In this document: in pieces, positions 17,087-24,263 of the stretch | Numbering within the stretch: the first letter of the stretch is position 1 | How the letters are laid out: each line of letters begins with the position of its first letter | DNA from: Lachnospiraceae bacterium UBA3820 | Lineage (GTDB): Bacteria > Bacillota > Clostridia > Lachnospirales > Lachnospiraceae | Assembly: GCA_002369325.1 (NCBI GenBank) | Contig: DFDU01000021.1 | Location: 508-53,227 of the forward strand | Length of the DNA: 52,720 nt | Reading direction: 5' to 3' | The notes under the pieces: model-generated | What the model was told of the DNA's origin: nothing | The model's input: the letters and a program-made list of their open reading frames with translations, nothing else | Database searches by the model: none | Made by a program: the position numbers and the translations under genes

Positions 17087-17359
17087 ATGGAAGAAAGGTT
17101 TTTCACACCGGGCGAAATCGTCCAGCATTTTAAAAGAGAAACTTTAAACGATGCTGACAGAAATGCCAACAAATATTTATATAGAATAATCGGTAAGGCC
17201 GAACACACAGAAACCAAGGAGCCTATGATGATATATCAGGCACTTTACGATAACTTTGGAATCTACGCCCGCCCTTACGAGATGTTTATGAGCGAAGTCG
17301 ACAGGGAAAAGTATCCTGAGATAAAGCAGAAGTATAGATTTGAAAAGAGGGAAGGGTAA
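17087..17359 (+). CDS. DUF1653 family protein
   Basis: A 90-residue soluble protein containing the DUF1653 pattern: a short YRI strand, EHTETKEPMMIYQALYDNFGIYARPYEMF, and an acidic end. The biochemical role of this family is unknown. It has a clear AAGGAGG ribosome site and lies 20 bases after the SGNH gene, so it may be co-transcribed with it, but no functional tie is seen. Confidence 0.8.
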   Translation: MEERFFTPGEIVQHFKRETLNDADRNANKYLYRIIGKAEHTETKEPMMIYQALYDNFGIYARPYEMFMSEVDREKYPEIKQKYRFEKREG

Positions 17360-17465
17360 TCTCGCCTCCTGTTACAAAGAATCCCTTGACGAAAACCCTG
17401 ACTCATTTGATTTGGTAGAATGGGTTTTGTTCGATGACAGGACTTTAGCTGCTTATGAGGAAGTT
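17325..17465 (+). pseudogene. Coding-like remnant in a shifted frame
   Basis: In another frame than the DUF1653 gene there is an open stretch ending SLDENPDSFDLVEWVLFDD and about 12 more residues before a stop at 17463-17465. It has protein-like composition but no start codon or ribosome site. It is probably the C-terminal leftover of a lost gene, or an out-of-frame continuation of the DUF1653 gene. The parent family is not recognised. Confidence 0.35.
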
Positions 17466-17477
17466 TTGAGGTAGAAA

Positions 17478-18101
17478 ATGATGATAAACCGCGATGATAT
17501 GTTGGAGCTTACACGCCGCATGACACCGGCAAGAAACTGTTTTGCCAGAGTAGCAGGTGCATATATGGATCCTGATGGTTATGACAACGGAACCTTTAAT
17601 ATACATTTTGGCAAGCTTAAAGCAGCAGAGACAAAGCAAAAGCTTGAACTTGCAAAAGCAGTCATTTTTTCCGAAACAAATGAAAGCCTTAAGGCTTACA
17701 AATATGGAAATGACAGGAAGAAAACCCTGTGGCCGCTCCTTATGACACTAAAGGAAAATGGCTTAAAGGACGATGCCATGCTGGCTACCCTCTATGAGAT
17801 AATCGGAGAGAAATATAAGGCAAGTGATGAATACGGCATATTTTTATTTTACGGCTCCTATGATGTGCCTGTAAAAGCAAAGGATAAATCCTGGCTTGAA
17901 GGTTCTGAGGAAGTCTATGATTTTTTGATTTGCGCCATAGCGCCGCTTATGGAAGAATATGAACCGGAGGGTCCGGAATTTGGATTTCTATTCCCTGCAT
18001 TTTCAGACAGAAGCAGTGATATAAACAGTATTTATGTGTATCGCGCTGATGAAAAAGCGAGCCAGACCGAGCTTATGAACGTGCTGGTGGGGAGAGGGTA
18101 G
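17478..18101 (+). CDS. DUF4317-like protein, about half the usual length
   Basis: The 207 residues match the DUF4317 family common in Lachnospiraceae: an N-terminal LTRRMTPARNCFARVAGAY block, a KDDAMLATLYEII helix, LFYGSYDVPVKAKD, YDFLICAIAPL and FGFLFPAFSDRSSDI. Members that I recall are near 400 residues, so the C-terminal half is missing. It may be a natural short form or a truncated gene in a decaying region. The function of the family is unknown. A possible GAGGAAG ribosome site lies about 10-15 bases before the ATG. An intrinsic terminator follows at 18149. Confidence 0.65.
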   Translation: MMINRDDMLELTRRMTPARNCFARVAGAYMDPDGYDNGTFNIHFGKLKAAETKQKLELAKAVIFSETNESLKAYKYGNDRKKTLWPLLMTLKENGLKDDAMLATLYEIIGEKYKASDEYGIFLFYGSYDVPVKAKDKSWLEGSEEVYDFLICAIAPLMEEYEPEGPEFGFLFPAFSDRSSDINSIYVYRADEKASQTELMNVLVGRG

Positions 18102-18148
18102 GTTAAGAAAAAATCAAAAAGAAAAAAGCTAAATAATATGATTTTAAT

Positions 18149-18187
18149 TACGGTTACCATGTTATAAAAATGGGTAACCGTATTTTT
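18149..18187 (+). terminator. Intrinsic terminator
   Basis: TACGGTTACC (18149-18158) pairs perfectly with GGTAACCGTA (18173-18182) around a 14-base loop and is followed by five T. It ends the transcript of the DUF4317-like gene. Confidence 0.85.
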
Positions 18188-18249
18188 ATTTGGCTCTCTA
18201 AAAGTCTACATTCTTCTTTTGTTTGTGGGGTGTATATGTTATAATATAG

Positions 18250-18449
18250 ACAAGGATCTGCTGGTGGTTGATTGGTACAAAGATGAGCAGCCGAAGGCAA
18301 AGGTTAAGTCCGCTATAGAAGTATCTCTGAATGAAGATTTGCCGGAAAGTTACGATGTGGATTCGTTCAGGTCCAAGATTGACCTGTTGATGAATCACTT
18401 TATCGATATGGCTGTTCAGGGATATGGATGGATCGTGGCTGCGGCGTAA
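18250..18449 (+). pseudogene. hsdR: C-terminal remnant of type I restriction subunit HsdR
   Basis: About 65 residues, starting near KDLLVVDWYKDEQ and running through KVKSAIEVSLNEDLPESYD, match the extreme C-terminus of HsdR, the ATP-dependent translocase/nuclease subunit of type I restriction systems. The remaining nearly 1000 residues and the hsdM and hsdS genes are absent. The in-frame codons before 18250 do not look like HsdR, which places a deletion or insertion boundary at about 18245-18250. Not functional; a scar of a lost restriction system. Confidence 0.75.
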
Positions 18450-18537
18450 AATGAAATATTAAAATCATTGTAAAAAATTAAAATTGATATAATAAGAGAC
18501 CTTTTTGATGTAAATTTGAAAAAATGATAAATTGATG

Positions 18538-18570
18538 CTTCAGTTATTAGAAAAATTTTAATAACTGAAG
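18538..18570. repeat. AT-rich hairpin upstream of the first small RNA
   Basis: CTTCAGTTATTA (18538-18549) pairs perfectly with TAATAACTGAAG (18559-18570) around a 9-base loop. It lies between the hsdR scar and the small-RNA promoter. There is no T-run after it; it could be an operator or a terminus-like scar. Confidence 0.55.
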
Positions 18571-18600
18571 TGTAATATAAAAAGTATCTTGGATATTTAA

Positions 18601-18629
18601 TTGATTTTTTTGTTAAAACGGAATATAAT
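18601..18629 (+). promoter_or_regulatory. Promoter of small RNA 1
   Basis: TTGATT (18601-18606) and a perfect TATAAT (18624-18629) are exactly 17 bases apart. Transcription would start near 18636, just before the structured RNA and its terminator. Confidence 0.75.
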
Positions 18630-18635
18630 ATACTT

Positions 18636-18698
18636 AACAGAGTTGCCCGAAGTCGTAAGGCATTGGGGACCAAGCTGAGTGTTATGCTCAGCTTTTTT
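18636..18698 (+). ncRNA. Small structured RNA 1, abiF-RNA-like
   Basis: A predicted RNA of about 63 nt between a strong promoter and the Abi_2 gene at 18724. It begins near AACAGAGTTGCCCGAA, with a small hairpin TGCC (18644-18647) / GGCA (18659-18662), a linker TTGGGGACC (18663-18671) and a terminator hairpin AAGCTGAG / CTCAGCTT (18672-18694) ending in a run of six T. The same layout and several matching blocks recur at 21385-21443. A noncoding RNA motif upstream of abiF genes is known; this RNA sits exactly where that motif is expected. Assignment to that class is by position and layout, not by a covariance search. Confidence 0.65.
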
Positions 18699-18723
18699 AC
18701 TTTATATAGTAGGAGGTGATAAT

Positions 18724-19347
18724 TTGGATTTAAAACCACCAATAAGTTTTGAAGAACAGTTAAATAAGTTAGATGAACCTTTTGATCAGCATTATGATAG
18801 AAATAATTTTTATAATAAAAAAGGTTATGACGAGGTAATAGATAGTTTTAAAAGAGAACGTAATTATTACAAAGATAGTCTGATAGTAAAACATCACAAG
18901 TATAAATATAATGGTAAAATGCCGTTATGGGTGATTGTTGAGCTTATGTCATTCTCAAATCTGTCCAAGCTGTATAGTTCTATGTATTATTCGGAAAAAG
19001 ATATAATTGCGCAGAATGTAGGAATAGGTAGGTCAACATTGGAAAATCATTTGCATTGTTTATCAGTTCTGAGAAACAAATGTGCACATGCTGCAAGATT
19101 GTATAATACAGAGTTTTATCCGCCGGCTAAATTTACTACAGAATTCCTTAAAAAGAACCGGGAGATAAGAAATAATTCTCTTTTTGCATATGTGATTGTA
19201 TTGTTAAAAAGATTACCTGAAAAAAAGAGTAAGATTGATTTTATTCAGTCATTAGAAAATGTAATAGATTCTTATAAAGATGATATAGATATGTCTTTGA
19301 TAGGATTCCCTGAAAATTATATTTGTATTTTAAAAAATAATGTTTGA
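18724..19347 (+). CDS. Abi_2 (AbiF/AbiD-type) HEPN protein, short form
   Basis: A member of the Abi_2 abortive-infection family, thought to act as an RNA-cutting HEPN toxin. The family core is clear: MPLWVIVELMSFSNLSKLYSSM, a helix with TLENHLHCLSVLRN, and the HEPN motif R-N-K-C-A-H followed by ARLYN. The N-terminal KPPISFEEQLNKL also matches the family start. The roughly 80-90 residues that usually lie between these parts (including the SGYW-like and LLLL-alpha-helical ERIE..LRT blocks) are missing, giving only 207 residues. The start is TTG 18724, set by AGGAGGTGAT at 18711-18720. The gene lies 26 bases after small RNA 1 and is lower in GC than its flanks. Confidence 0.8.
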   Translation: MDLKPPISFEEQLNKLDEPFDQHYDRNNFYNKKGYDEVIDSFKRERNYYKDSLIVKHHKYKYNGKMPLWVIVELMSFSNLSKLYSSMYYSEKDIIAQNVGIGRSTLENHLHCLSVLRNKCAHAARLYNTEFYPPAKFTTEFLKKNREIRNNSLFAYVIVLLKRLPEKKSKIDFIQSLENVIDSYKDDIDMSLIGFPENYICILKNNV

Positions 19348-19400
19348 TACAATAGTGAAAGAATAAATCTTGGAGATATCTTCAAAATAATGTCAAAACC

Positions 19401-19441
19401 AAAAAACTTCTATGTAAAAAACTTTACATAGAAGTTTTTCT
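19401..19441. terminator. Bidirectional terminator between Abi_2 gene and esterase
   Basis: AAAACTTCTATGTAAA (19403-19418) pairs with TTTACATAGAAGTTTT (19423-19438) around a 4-base loop, with A-runs before and T-runs after, so it works on both strands. Its right arm overlaps the last codons of the esterase gene. Confidence 0.85.
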
Positions 19442-20062
19442 TATCACCCATGTAAACCCTTTTGCGGTTCTTATATCAGGCTCTTTGAAATGATTTCCGG
19501 GATTCCATTCAAGAGTTGTATCAACACCGGTTTCGTGTAAGTGCTCGCACGCTTCTCGTATACATTTTCCTACGGTGGACATTATGGGATTTTTTGTTTT
19601 CTCTTCCCGGTCACCGAGACTAAGATAGACGTTGGAAACTTGGATTTCGTGGCTTTTCATGTATTCGATGAAGCCGGGATACCATATAGACGGAGAGGCC
19701 GCCACAACACCCGAGAATCTGTCTGTTTGGTATGAAGCCCATAAGGAAAAAAGTCCTGCAAGAGAGTAGCCGCCGATATAATAAGTTTTTGATTTATCTT
19801 CTGTAAGCTTCAATATTTCGGCAAGCATTTCGGATGCGTTACCACCGAAGTCTTCATTTCCGAAAATTGCAGGAGCTTTCCAGGGCGAAAGGTCGTTGTT
19901 CCAATTATTTACCTTAACGGCGATTAGCTTAAAGTCCGTATCTGATAATGATAAGGATTTTATGGTTTCTGTTTCATTTTCTATATAAGACATATCGTGG
20001 TTATCCACCGGATGTATCAAAACAGTATGTGAATCGCGATTGCCGTATTCGAATATTTCCAT
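19424..20062 (-). CDS. Alpha/beta-hydrolase, esterase family
   Basis: A 212-residue cytoplasmic alpha/beta-hydrolase. The nucleophile elbow is GGYSLAG (Ser100), an Asp/Glu-rich segment follows YLSLGDREEKT, and the catalytic histidine is likely in WNPGNHFKEPD. It resembles the short enterochelin-esterase-like or S-formylglutathione-hydrolase-like enzymes of Clostridia; no signal peptide is present. It lies between the two Abi_2 genes on the opposite strand and looks like an ordinary metabolic gene rather than part of that system. The substrate is unknown. Confidence 0.75.
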   Translation of the reverse strand: MEIFEYGNRDSHTVLIHPVDNHDMSYIENETETIKSLSLSDTDFKLIAVKVNNWNNDLSPWKAPAIFGNEDFGGNASEMLAEILKLTEDKSKTYYIGGYSLAGLFSLWASYQTDRFSGVVAASPSIWYPGFIEYMKSHEIQVSNVYLSLGDREEKTKNPIMSTVGKCIREACEHLHETGVDTTLEWNPGNHFKEPDIRTAKGFTWVIRKTSM

Positions 20063-20171
20063 TATTTTTCCCCTTACGATAAAAAATCTGTATATTCATT
20101 ATGCTTCTAAAAAAGTTTAGTGTCAACGTTGATCAGAGAAATCAAGGTGAATGTATAGAGGACGGATCGAA

Positions 20172-20315
20172 ATGAAAAAAGGAGTCTTAACGGTATATGA
20201 CAGAATAATAAAAGGAATAGAGTATGAAAAGCTTGGAACTGTTTTTACTATTATTACAGAATTTATTGTTGTTTTGTATATAAATAGTGATAATATTATC
20301 TATATTAATAGATAA
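20172..20315 (+). CDS. Possible 47-residue peptide before the second Abi_2 gene
   Basis: The ATG at 20172 opens a short frame with a charged N-terminus, a hydrophobic middle (VFTIITEFIVVLYI) and a stop 12 bases before the Abi_2 start at 20328. Only a weak ribosome site (GAGGACGG) lies upstream. It might be a small leader or membrane peptide, or chance coding in AT-rich DNA. Apart from it, 20063-20327 shows no feature I can support. Confidence 0.25.
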   Translation: MKKGVLTVYDRIIKGIEYEKLGTVFTIITEFIVVLYINSDNIIYINR

Positions 20316-20327
20316 GCGGGTGAGAAG

Positions 20328-21336
20328 ATGGTTAGTGACAAAAGTTTTAAAAGCTATAATCAACAGATGCGAAAGCTTAGAGATAAAAAGAAAATTGAAT
20401 GTGGTGGGTCAAAAGACAAATGTATTCTTGCAAAAACAGGTTATTTTAATTTGATAAACGGATATAAAGGACCGTTTACTTGTGGAACTGATACAAACGG
20501 GGATCATATCTATCTTCCGAATACTCGTTTAGATAATATTTATAGTTTGAAAATTTTTGATGACGATTTGCGTTTGTTATTATTAAAATATATAACGAAA
20601 GTTGAGGAAGAGGTAAGAACGCTTACAGGTTATAAATTTGATCAATGTAATAATGATGGAAAAATTCCTTGGTTTGAAACAAGTGCTTATTCAGAAAAAA
20701 AAACGAATGCAGGATAGAATGGGTGTTATTTCATCAGCATATAGCGAATTAAGTAAAAGTCAATTGGACTATGTAAAGTTTTATATGGATAAACATACAT
20801 CAATTCCAACATGGATAATGATTAAAGTTGTTAATTTTTCTACTTTTATTAATATTCTTGATAATAGTAAAACTGAAGTAATACATAGCATATGTAAATT
20901 ATATGATATAACTGAACCGGATGGACATTATAATGTTAAATTATTAATTGGGAGCTTAAATTGGTTTAGAAAGGTAAGAAATGCCTGTGCTCATAATGAG
21001 CGGATTTATTGTATAAATTATTCGGGTGCAAAAGGACATAATGCCGGCCGAATAATTGAGAGATATTTTAACTTAATGAAAAAAACTTATAGTAGAGTGC
21101 ATGAAAAGAGAATAATGGATTTATTAATATATATGAAATATTATCTTCAGGATGATGAATTCAAAAAAATGATTACTGAGATTCAAAGCATGATGGTAGA
21201 GCTGCAAAGTTCAATAAGTAATAATGCATTTGATAATATAAGGGGACAAATGGGTATAAAAAAAATGGAGGATTTAGAAGAATTAAAAAACTTTCCTAAA
21301 AAGCCTATTTTATATAATAAATTTGACACATACTAA
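20328..21336 (+). pseudogene. Second Abi_2 (AbiF-type) gene, frame broken at a 9-A run
   Basis: The two halves together give a near full-length Abi_2 protein. The first frame (20328-20717) starts MVSDKSFKSYNQQMRKL and includes CILAKTGYFNLINGY, and FDDDLRLLLLKYITKVEEEVRT. The second frame (in use from about 20705 to 21336) carries IPTWIMIKVVNFSTFINIL and the HEPN motif R-N-A-C-A-H followed by NERIY. The frame changes at nine consecutive A (20695-20703); eight A would join the halves as one frame of about 335 codons. It may be a true mutation, a sequencing error or a site of polymerase slippage that still makes some full protein. The gene is very AT-rich. A second small RNA follows at 21385. 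Confidence 0.8.
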
Positions 21337-21350
21337 AATTATAAAAAATC

Positions 21351-21379
21351 TTGTAATATTAATTAAGTTATGTTAATAT
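21351..21379 (+). promoter_or_regulatory. Promoter of small RNA 2
   Basis: TTGTAA (21351-21356) and TAATAT (21374-21379) are 17 bases apart, and TGT lies directly before the -10 box (extended -10). The bases after it, ATACTAGTACAGAG, resemble ATACTTAACAGAG after the promoter of small RNA 1. Confidence 0.6.
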
Positions 21380-21384
21380 ACTAG

Positions 21385-21443
21385 TACAGAGATAGCCGAA
21401 TTGATTTCGGTTGAAGAACACTTGCAGCTATGCAGGTGTTTTT
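21385..21443 (+). ncRNA. Small structured RNA 2, same apparent family as RNA 1
   Basis: A predicted RNA of about 59 nt starting near TACAGAGATAGCCGAA. Hairpin 1 is AGCCGAA (21394-21400) / TTCGGTT (21406-21412). The linker TTGAAGAAC (21411-21419) parallels TTGGGGACC of RNA 1 (shared pattern TTGRRGAMC). Hairpin 2 is a 9-bp terminator ACACTTGCA / TGCAGGTGT (21418-21439) ending in five T. It lies downstream of the broken Abi_2 gene and upstream of an unrelated membrane protein gene, whereas RNA 1 precedes its Abi_2 gene. Confidence 0.6.
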
Positions 21444-21482
21444 CGCTTTATATATCTTTTATTTTTTAATTTCGAATTTCTA

Positions 21483-21491
21483 TGCTATAAT
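21483..21491 (+). promoter_or_regulatory. Extended -10 promoter for the YczE-like gene
   Basis: TGCTATAAT (21483-21491) is an extended -10 element with a perfect TATAAT, 43 bases before the start at 21534 and after the terminator of small RNA 2. No good -35 box is visible. Confidence 0.5.
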
Positions 21492-21533
21492 CCTTATTAT
21501 AAATCAGTTACGTATAAAAGAAAGGCACTTATT

Positions 21534-22196
21534 ATGAAACTAAAACCTATAACAAAAACGCTAAGAGATTTTCTTCAGATTGTCTTTGGACTTGCGGTTT
21601 TTTCTGTGGGTGTGCACCTTACGATATTTGCAAATATCGGGCTTGCTCCATGGGACTGTCTGGGTATGGGGATTGCGAAGCACACGCCGCTTAATTATGG
21701 TGTATCGATGATGCTTATGGCGATAGTTATACTTTTTATAGATATTTTGCTTAAGGAAAGAATCGGGTTTGGAACGATTATAGACGCACTTCTGACGGGA
21801 AATTTGGTGCAGCTTTGCAATGATATAAATCCTTTTCCGAAAAATGAAAATGTCGGGCCGGGGATAGTTCTTATGCTTGTCGGGTTTGTATTTATGGCGG
21901 TCGGAATGTGGATTTATATGAGTGCCGAGCAGTGCTGTGGGCCGAGAGATGCGTTGTTGGTCGGACTTGGGAAGAGAATGAAGAAGCTTCCGATAGGTAT
22001 AGTTGAGATAATTCTCTGGGCTGTGGTGCTCCTTGCCGGATGGCTTTTGGGAGGACCTGTCGGTATCGGAACACTTATAGGTACATTTGGTGCGGGGCTT
22101 ATCATGCAGGTTGTTTATAATATCATTCATTTTGAGCCGAGAAAGCTCGTACATAGGGATGTTTTGACGGCGTGCAGAGAGCTTAAAGCGTCGTAG
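21534..22196 (+). CDS. YczE/YyaS-type integral membrane protein
   Basis: A 220-residue protein with about five membrane segments, of the YczE/YyaS/YitT-like group. Typical features are the GLAVFSVGVHLTIFANIGLAPWDCLGMG N-terminal region (first 30 residues or so of the core), an ERIGFGTIIDALL block and GGPVGIGTLIGTFGAG near the end. The start at 21534 is chosen because an AAAGAAAGG ribosome site precedes it and no such site exists upstream. Transport substrate is unknown for the family. It seems unrelated to the defence genes to its left. Confidence 0.75.
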   Translation: MKLKPITKTLRDFLQIVFGLAVFSVGVHLTIFANIGLAPWDCLGMGIAKHTPLNYGVSMMLMAIVILFIDILLKERIGFGTIIDALLTGNLVQLCNDINPFPKNENVGPGIVLMLVGFVFMAVGMWIYMSAEQCCGPRDALLVGLGKRMKKLPIGIVEIILWAVVLLAGWLLGGPVGIGTLIGTFGAGLIMQVVYNIIHFEPRKLVHRDVLTACRELKAS

Positions 22197-22228
22197 CGTT
22201 GGGATAGGAAACGAGAGAGGGTTTTGAT

Positions 22229-23368
22229 ATGTCATTTAAAATTATAAGAAACAATATCATAGATGTTGCTGCCGATGCGATTGTAAATACTGCCAATCCG
22301 AAACCGACTTACGGGAGCGGAGTGGACAGTGCCATTTATAAGGCGGCAGGAGAAAAAAAGCTTTTAAAAGAGAGAAAAAAAATCGGAGACATCGAGGTCG
22401 GTAAGGCGGTTTCGACGCCGGCTTTTAATCTTTCGGCAAAATATATCATACATACGGTCGGACCGGCCTGGCAGGGCGGAAACTCGGGCGAGTGTGAGGC
22501 AGTCAAAAGCTGCTATATGGAAAGTCTTAAGCTTGCGAAAAAGCTTGGTTGTGAGAGCATAGCTTTTCCGCTTATAGCTACAGGTATTTATGGCTTTCCG
22601 AAGGGTGATGCACTTAGGATAGCGATTTCAGTTTTCAGTGAATTTCTGGCGAAAACGGATATGGAGATTATTCTTGTTGTCTTTGATAAGGCGTCATTTG
22701 TACTGTCGGACAAGATTTTTTCAAATGTCGGAACATATATAGATGATAACTATGTAGAAATACATGAAAACATAGAGTATTCGGATGAGGATGTAAGAAG
22801 GACAGCATTACTTTTCGAAGATGAAACAAGGACAGAATCCGGTGATAGAACCGAAAAAATCCCGAAAGTTCTAAGACGTGAGTCAAATCAAAAAGATGAT
22901 AATGTAAAGGCTAAGCGCATATTCGGGAATGCATCGGGAGCTTTACGTGGGTCGGCACCCGGATCCGCAAAAGAATCTCTATTTAGTCAACTAAATAAAT
23001 CTTCTTTGGACGACAGGGTTGCACATATTGCTGATACCTGGCAGGAGTGCCTGCTTAGATTGATAGATGAAAAGGGCTATTCGGATACCGAGGTTTACAA
23101 GCGGGCAAACCTTAACAGGAAGCTTTTTTCAAAAATACGATGCAATGCCAATTATCAGCCAAAGAAGATAACAGCGGTTGCATTTGCTCTTGCTTTAAAG
23201 CTTAATCTTGATGAAGCAAAGGATTTTCTGGGAAGAGCGGGCTATGCATTTTCGCCGAGCAGTCTGTTTGATTTGATTGTGGAATATTTTATCGAGCAGG
23301 AGATTTATGATATATTTACTATAAATTGTGCATTATTTGAGCATGATCAGCCTATGCTTGGCGATTAG
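22229..23368 (+). CDS. Macro-domain protein with C-terminal helical (XRE-like) domain
   Basis: A two-part protein of 379 residues. Residues 1-170 form a macro domain with the ADP-ribose-binding blocks ADAIVNTANPKPTYGSGVD, YIIHTVGP and FPLIATGIYGFP. A low-complexity charged linker (about 185-250) leads to an all-helical domain (about 260-379) with SDTEVYKRANLNRKLFSKI, which resembles an XRE-like helix-turn-helix, followed by AKDFLGRAGYAFSPSSLFDLIVEYFI. Macro domains bind or remove ADP-ribose on proteins, nucleic acids or small molecules. The next gene encodes a VWA protein; macro and VWA proteins are often found together in stress or tellurite-type clusters. A GAGAGGG ribosome site precedes the ATG. 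Confidence 0.85.
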   Translation: MSFKIIRNNIIDVAADAIVNTANPKPTYGSGVDSAIYKAAGEKKLLKERKKIGDIEVGKAVSTPAFNLSAKYIIHTVGPAWQGGNSGECEAVKSCYMESLKLAKKLGCESIAFPLIATGIYGFPKGDALRIAISVFSEFLAKTDMEIILVVFDKASFVLSDKIFSNVGTYIDDNYVEIHENIEYSDEDVRRTALLFEDETRTESGDRTEKIPKVLRRESNQKDDNVKAKRIFGNASGALRGSAPGSAKESLFSQLNKSSLDDRVAHIADTWQECLLRLIDEKGYSDTEVYKRANLNRKLFSKIRCNANYQPKKITAVAFALALKLNLDEAKDFLGRAGYAFSPSSLFDLIVEYFIEQEIYDIFTINCALFEHDQPMLGD

Positions 23369-23505
23369 GAGTGTCATTTTCACGGTTTGAAGAAACATAA
23401 AAATTGTCGCTTTTGAAGCGACCAATATGTTCATAAAATTTTATATACTTATCTCGAAGCAGGAAACAGAGACAGAAAATGTTTATAAATAAGGAGGTAA
23501 GTATT

Positions 23506-24180
23506 ATGAAAAAGAATTTAACAGAGGTTGTATTTATCCTTGACAGAAGCGGTTCCATGAGCGGACTTGAAAATGATACCATAGGCGGCTATAACTCTAT
23601 GCTTGAAAGACAAAGAACCGGAGAGGGCGAAGTTATCATTTCGACAGTGCTCTTTGATGATAAGGTTGAGATTATACATGACAGAAAGCCGATAGGTGAG
23701 GTTAAGCCGATAACAAGAAAAGAGTATTTTGTAAGAGGCTGTACGGCTCTTCTGGACGCTATCGGAGGTTCAATCCATCATATAGGAAAGCTTCACAAGA
23801 ATATGCCGCCTGAGGATGTGCCGGAAAAGACATTGTTTATAATTACAACCGACGGTATGGAAAATGCAAGTCAAAAGTATACCTATGACAAGATAAAAAA
23901 GATGGTCGAGAAAAAGAAAAATAAAAAGAAATGGGAATTTATATTCCTTGGAGCAAACATAGATGCGGTTTCCGTGGCTAATCAATTCGGAGTAGGTAAA
24001 ACTCATGCGGTAAGGTATGAATGCGACAGCGCCGGAACGAAGCTTAACTTTGACGTAATGACAAATCTTATCTCGAAAGCGCGCGCATGTAAATCTGCGG
24101 CACACATGACAGAAGAGTTTGACAGCGGAGAAATTCTTGAAGAGGTAAGTAACGATTACAGGAAAAGACATAAAGCTTAA
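23506..24180 (+). CDS. VWA-domain protein, TerY-like
   Basis: A 224-residue cytoplasmic von Willebrand type A protein with a complete metal site: DRSGSMSG (Asp13, Ser15, Ser17), the threonine in RGCTALLDA and the aspartate in TTDGMENAS. It resembles TerY, which acts with phosphatase and kinase partners in the Ter stress system; such partners are not seen here. The start at 23506 is fixed by AAGGAGGT at 23491-23498. The upstream gap 23369-23505 holds a small hairpin (GTCGCTT/AAGCGAC, 23406-23422) without a T-run. Function in this strain is unknown; pairing with the macro-domain protein is likely. Confidence 0.82.
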   Translation: MKKNLTEVVFILDRSGSMSGLENDTIGGYNSMLERQRTGEGEVIISTVLFDDKVEIIHDRKPIGEVKPITRKEYFVRGCTALLDAIGGSIHHIGKLHKNMPPEDVPEKTLFIITTDGMENASQKYTYDKIKKMVEKKKNKKKWEFIFLGANIDAVSVANQFGVGKTHAVRYECDSAGTKLNFDVMTNLISKARACKSAAHMTEEFDSGEILEEVSNDYRKRHKA

Positions 24181-24205
24181 TAATTGTATTTTTGGTAAAA
24201 TATAT

Positions 24206-24248
24206 AGAACTACCCGTATTTTTATGATAAAATATGGGTAGTTCTTTT
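24206..24248 (+). terminator. Hairpin ending the VWA transcript, close to next ribosome site
   Basis: AGAACTACCCGTATTTT (24206-24222) pairs with AAAATATGGGTAGTTCT (24229-24245), one G-U pair, followed by T. It lies 6 bases before the AGGAGG of the next gene, so it may also modulate that gene's translation. Confidence 0.7.
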
Positions 24249-24263
24249 GATAGGAGGTATATT

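Noticed and set aside
21561..22235. A 224-codon open frame on the minus strand
   Set aside because: It lies fully antisense to the YczE-type gene, has no ribosome site, and its composition (rich in Lys, Arg, His, Tyr) is that of a complementary-strand shadow.
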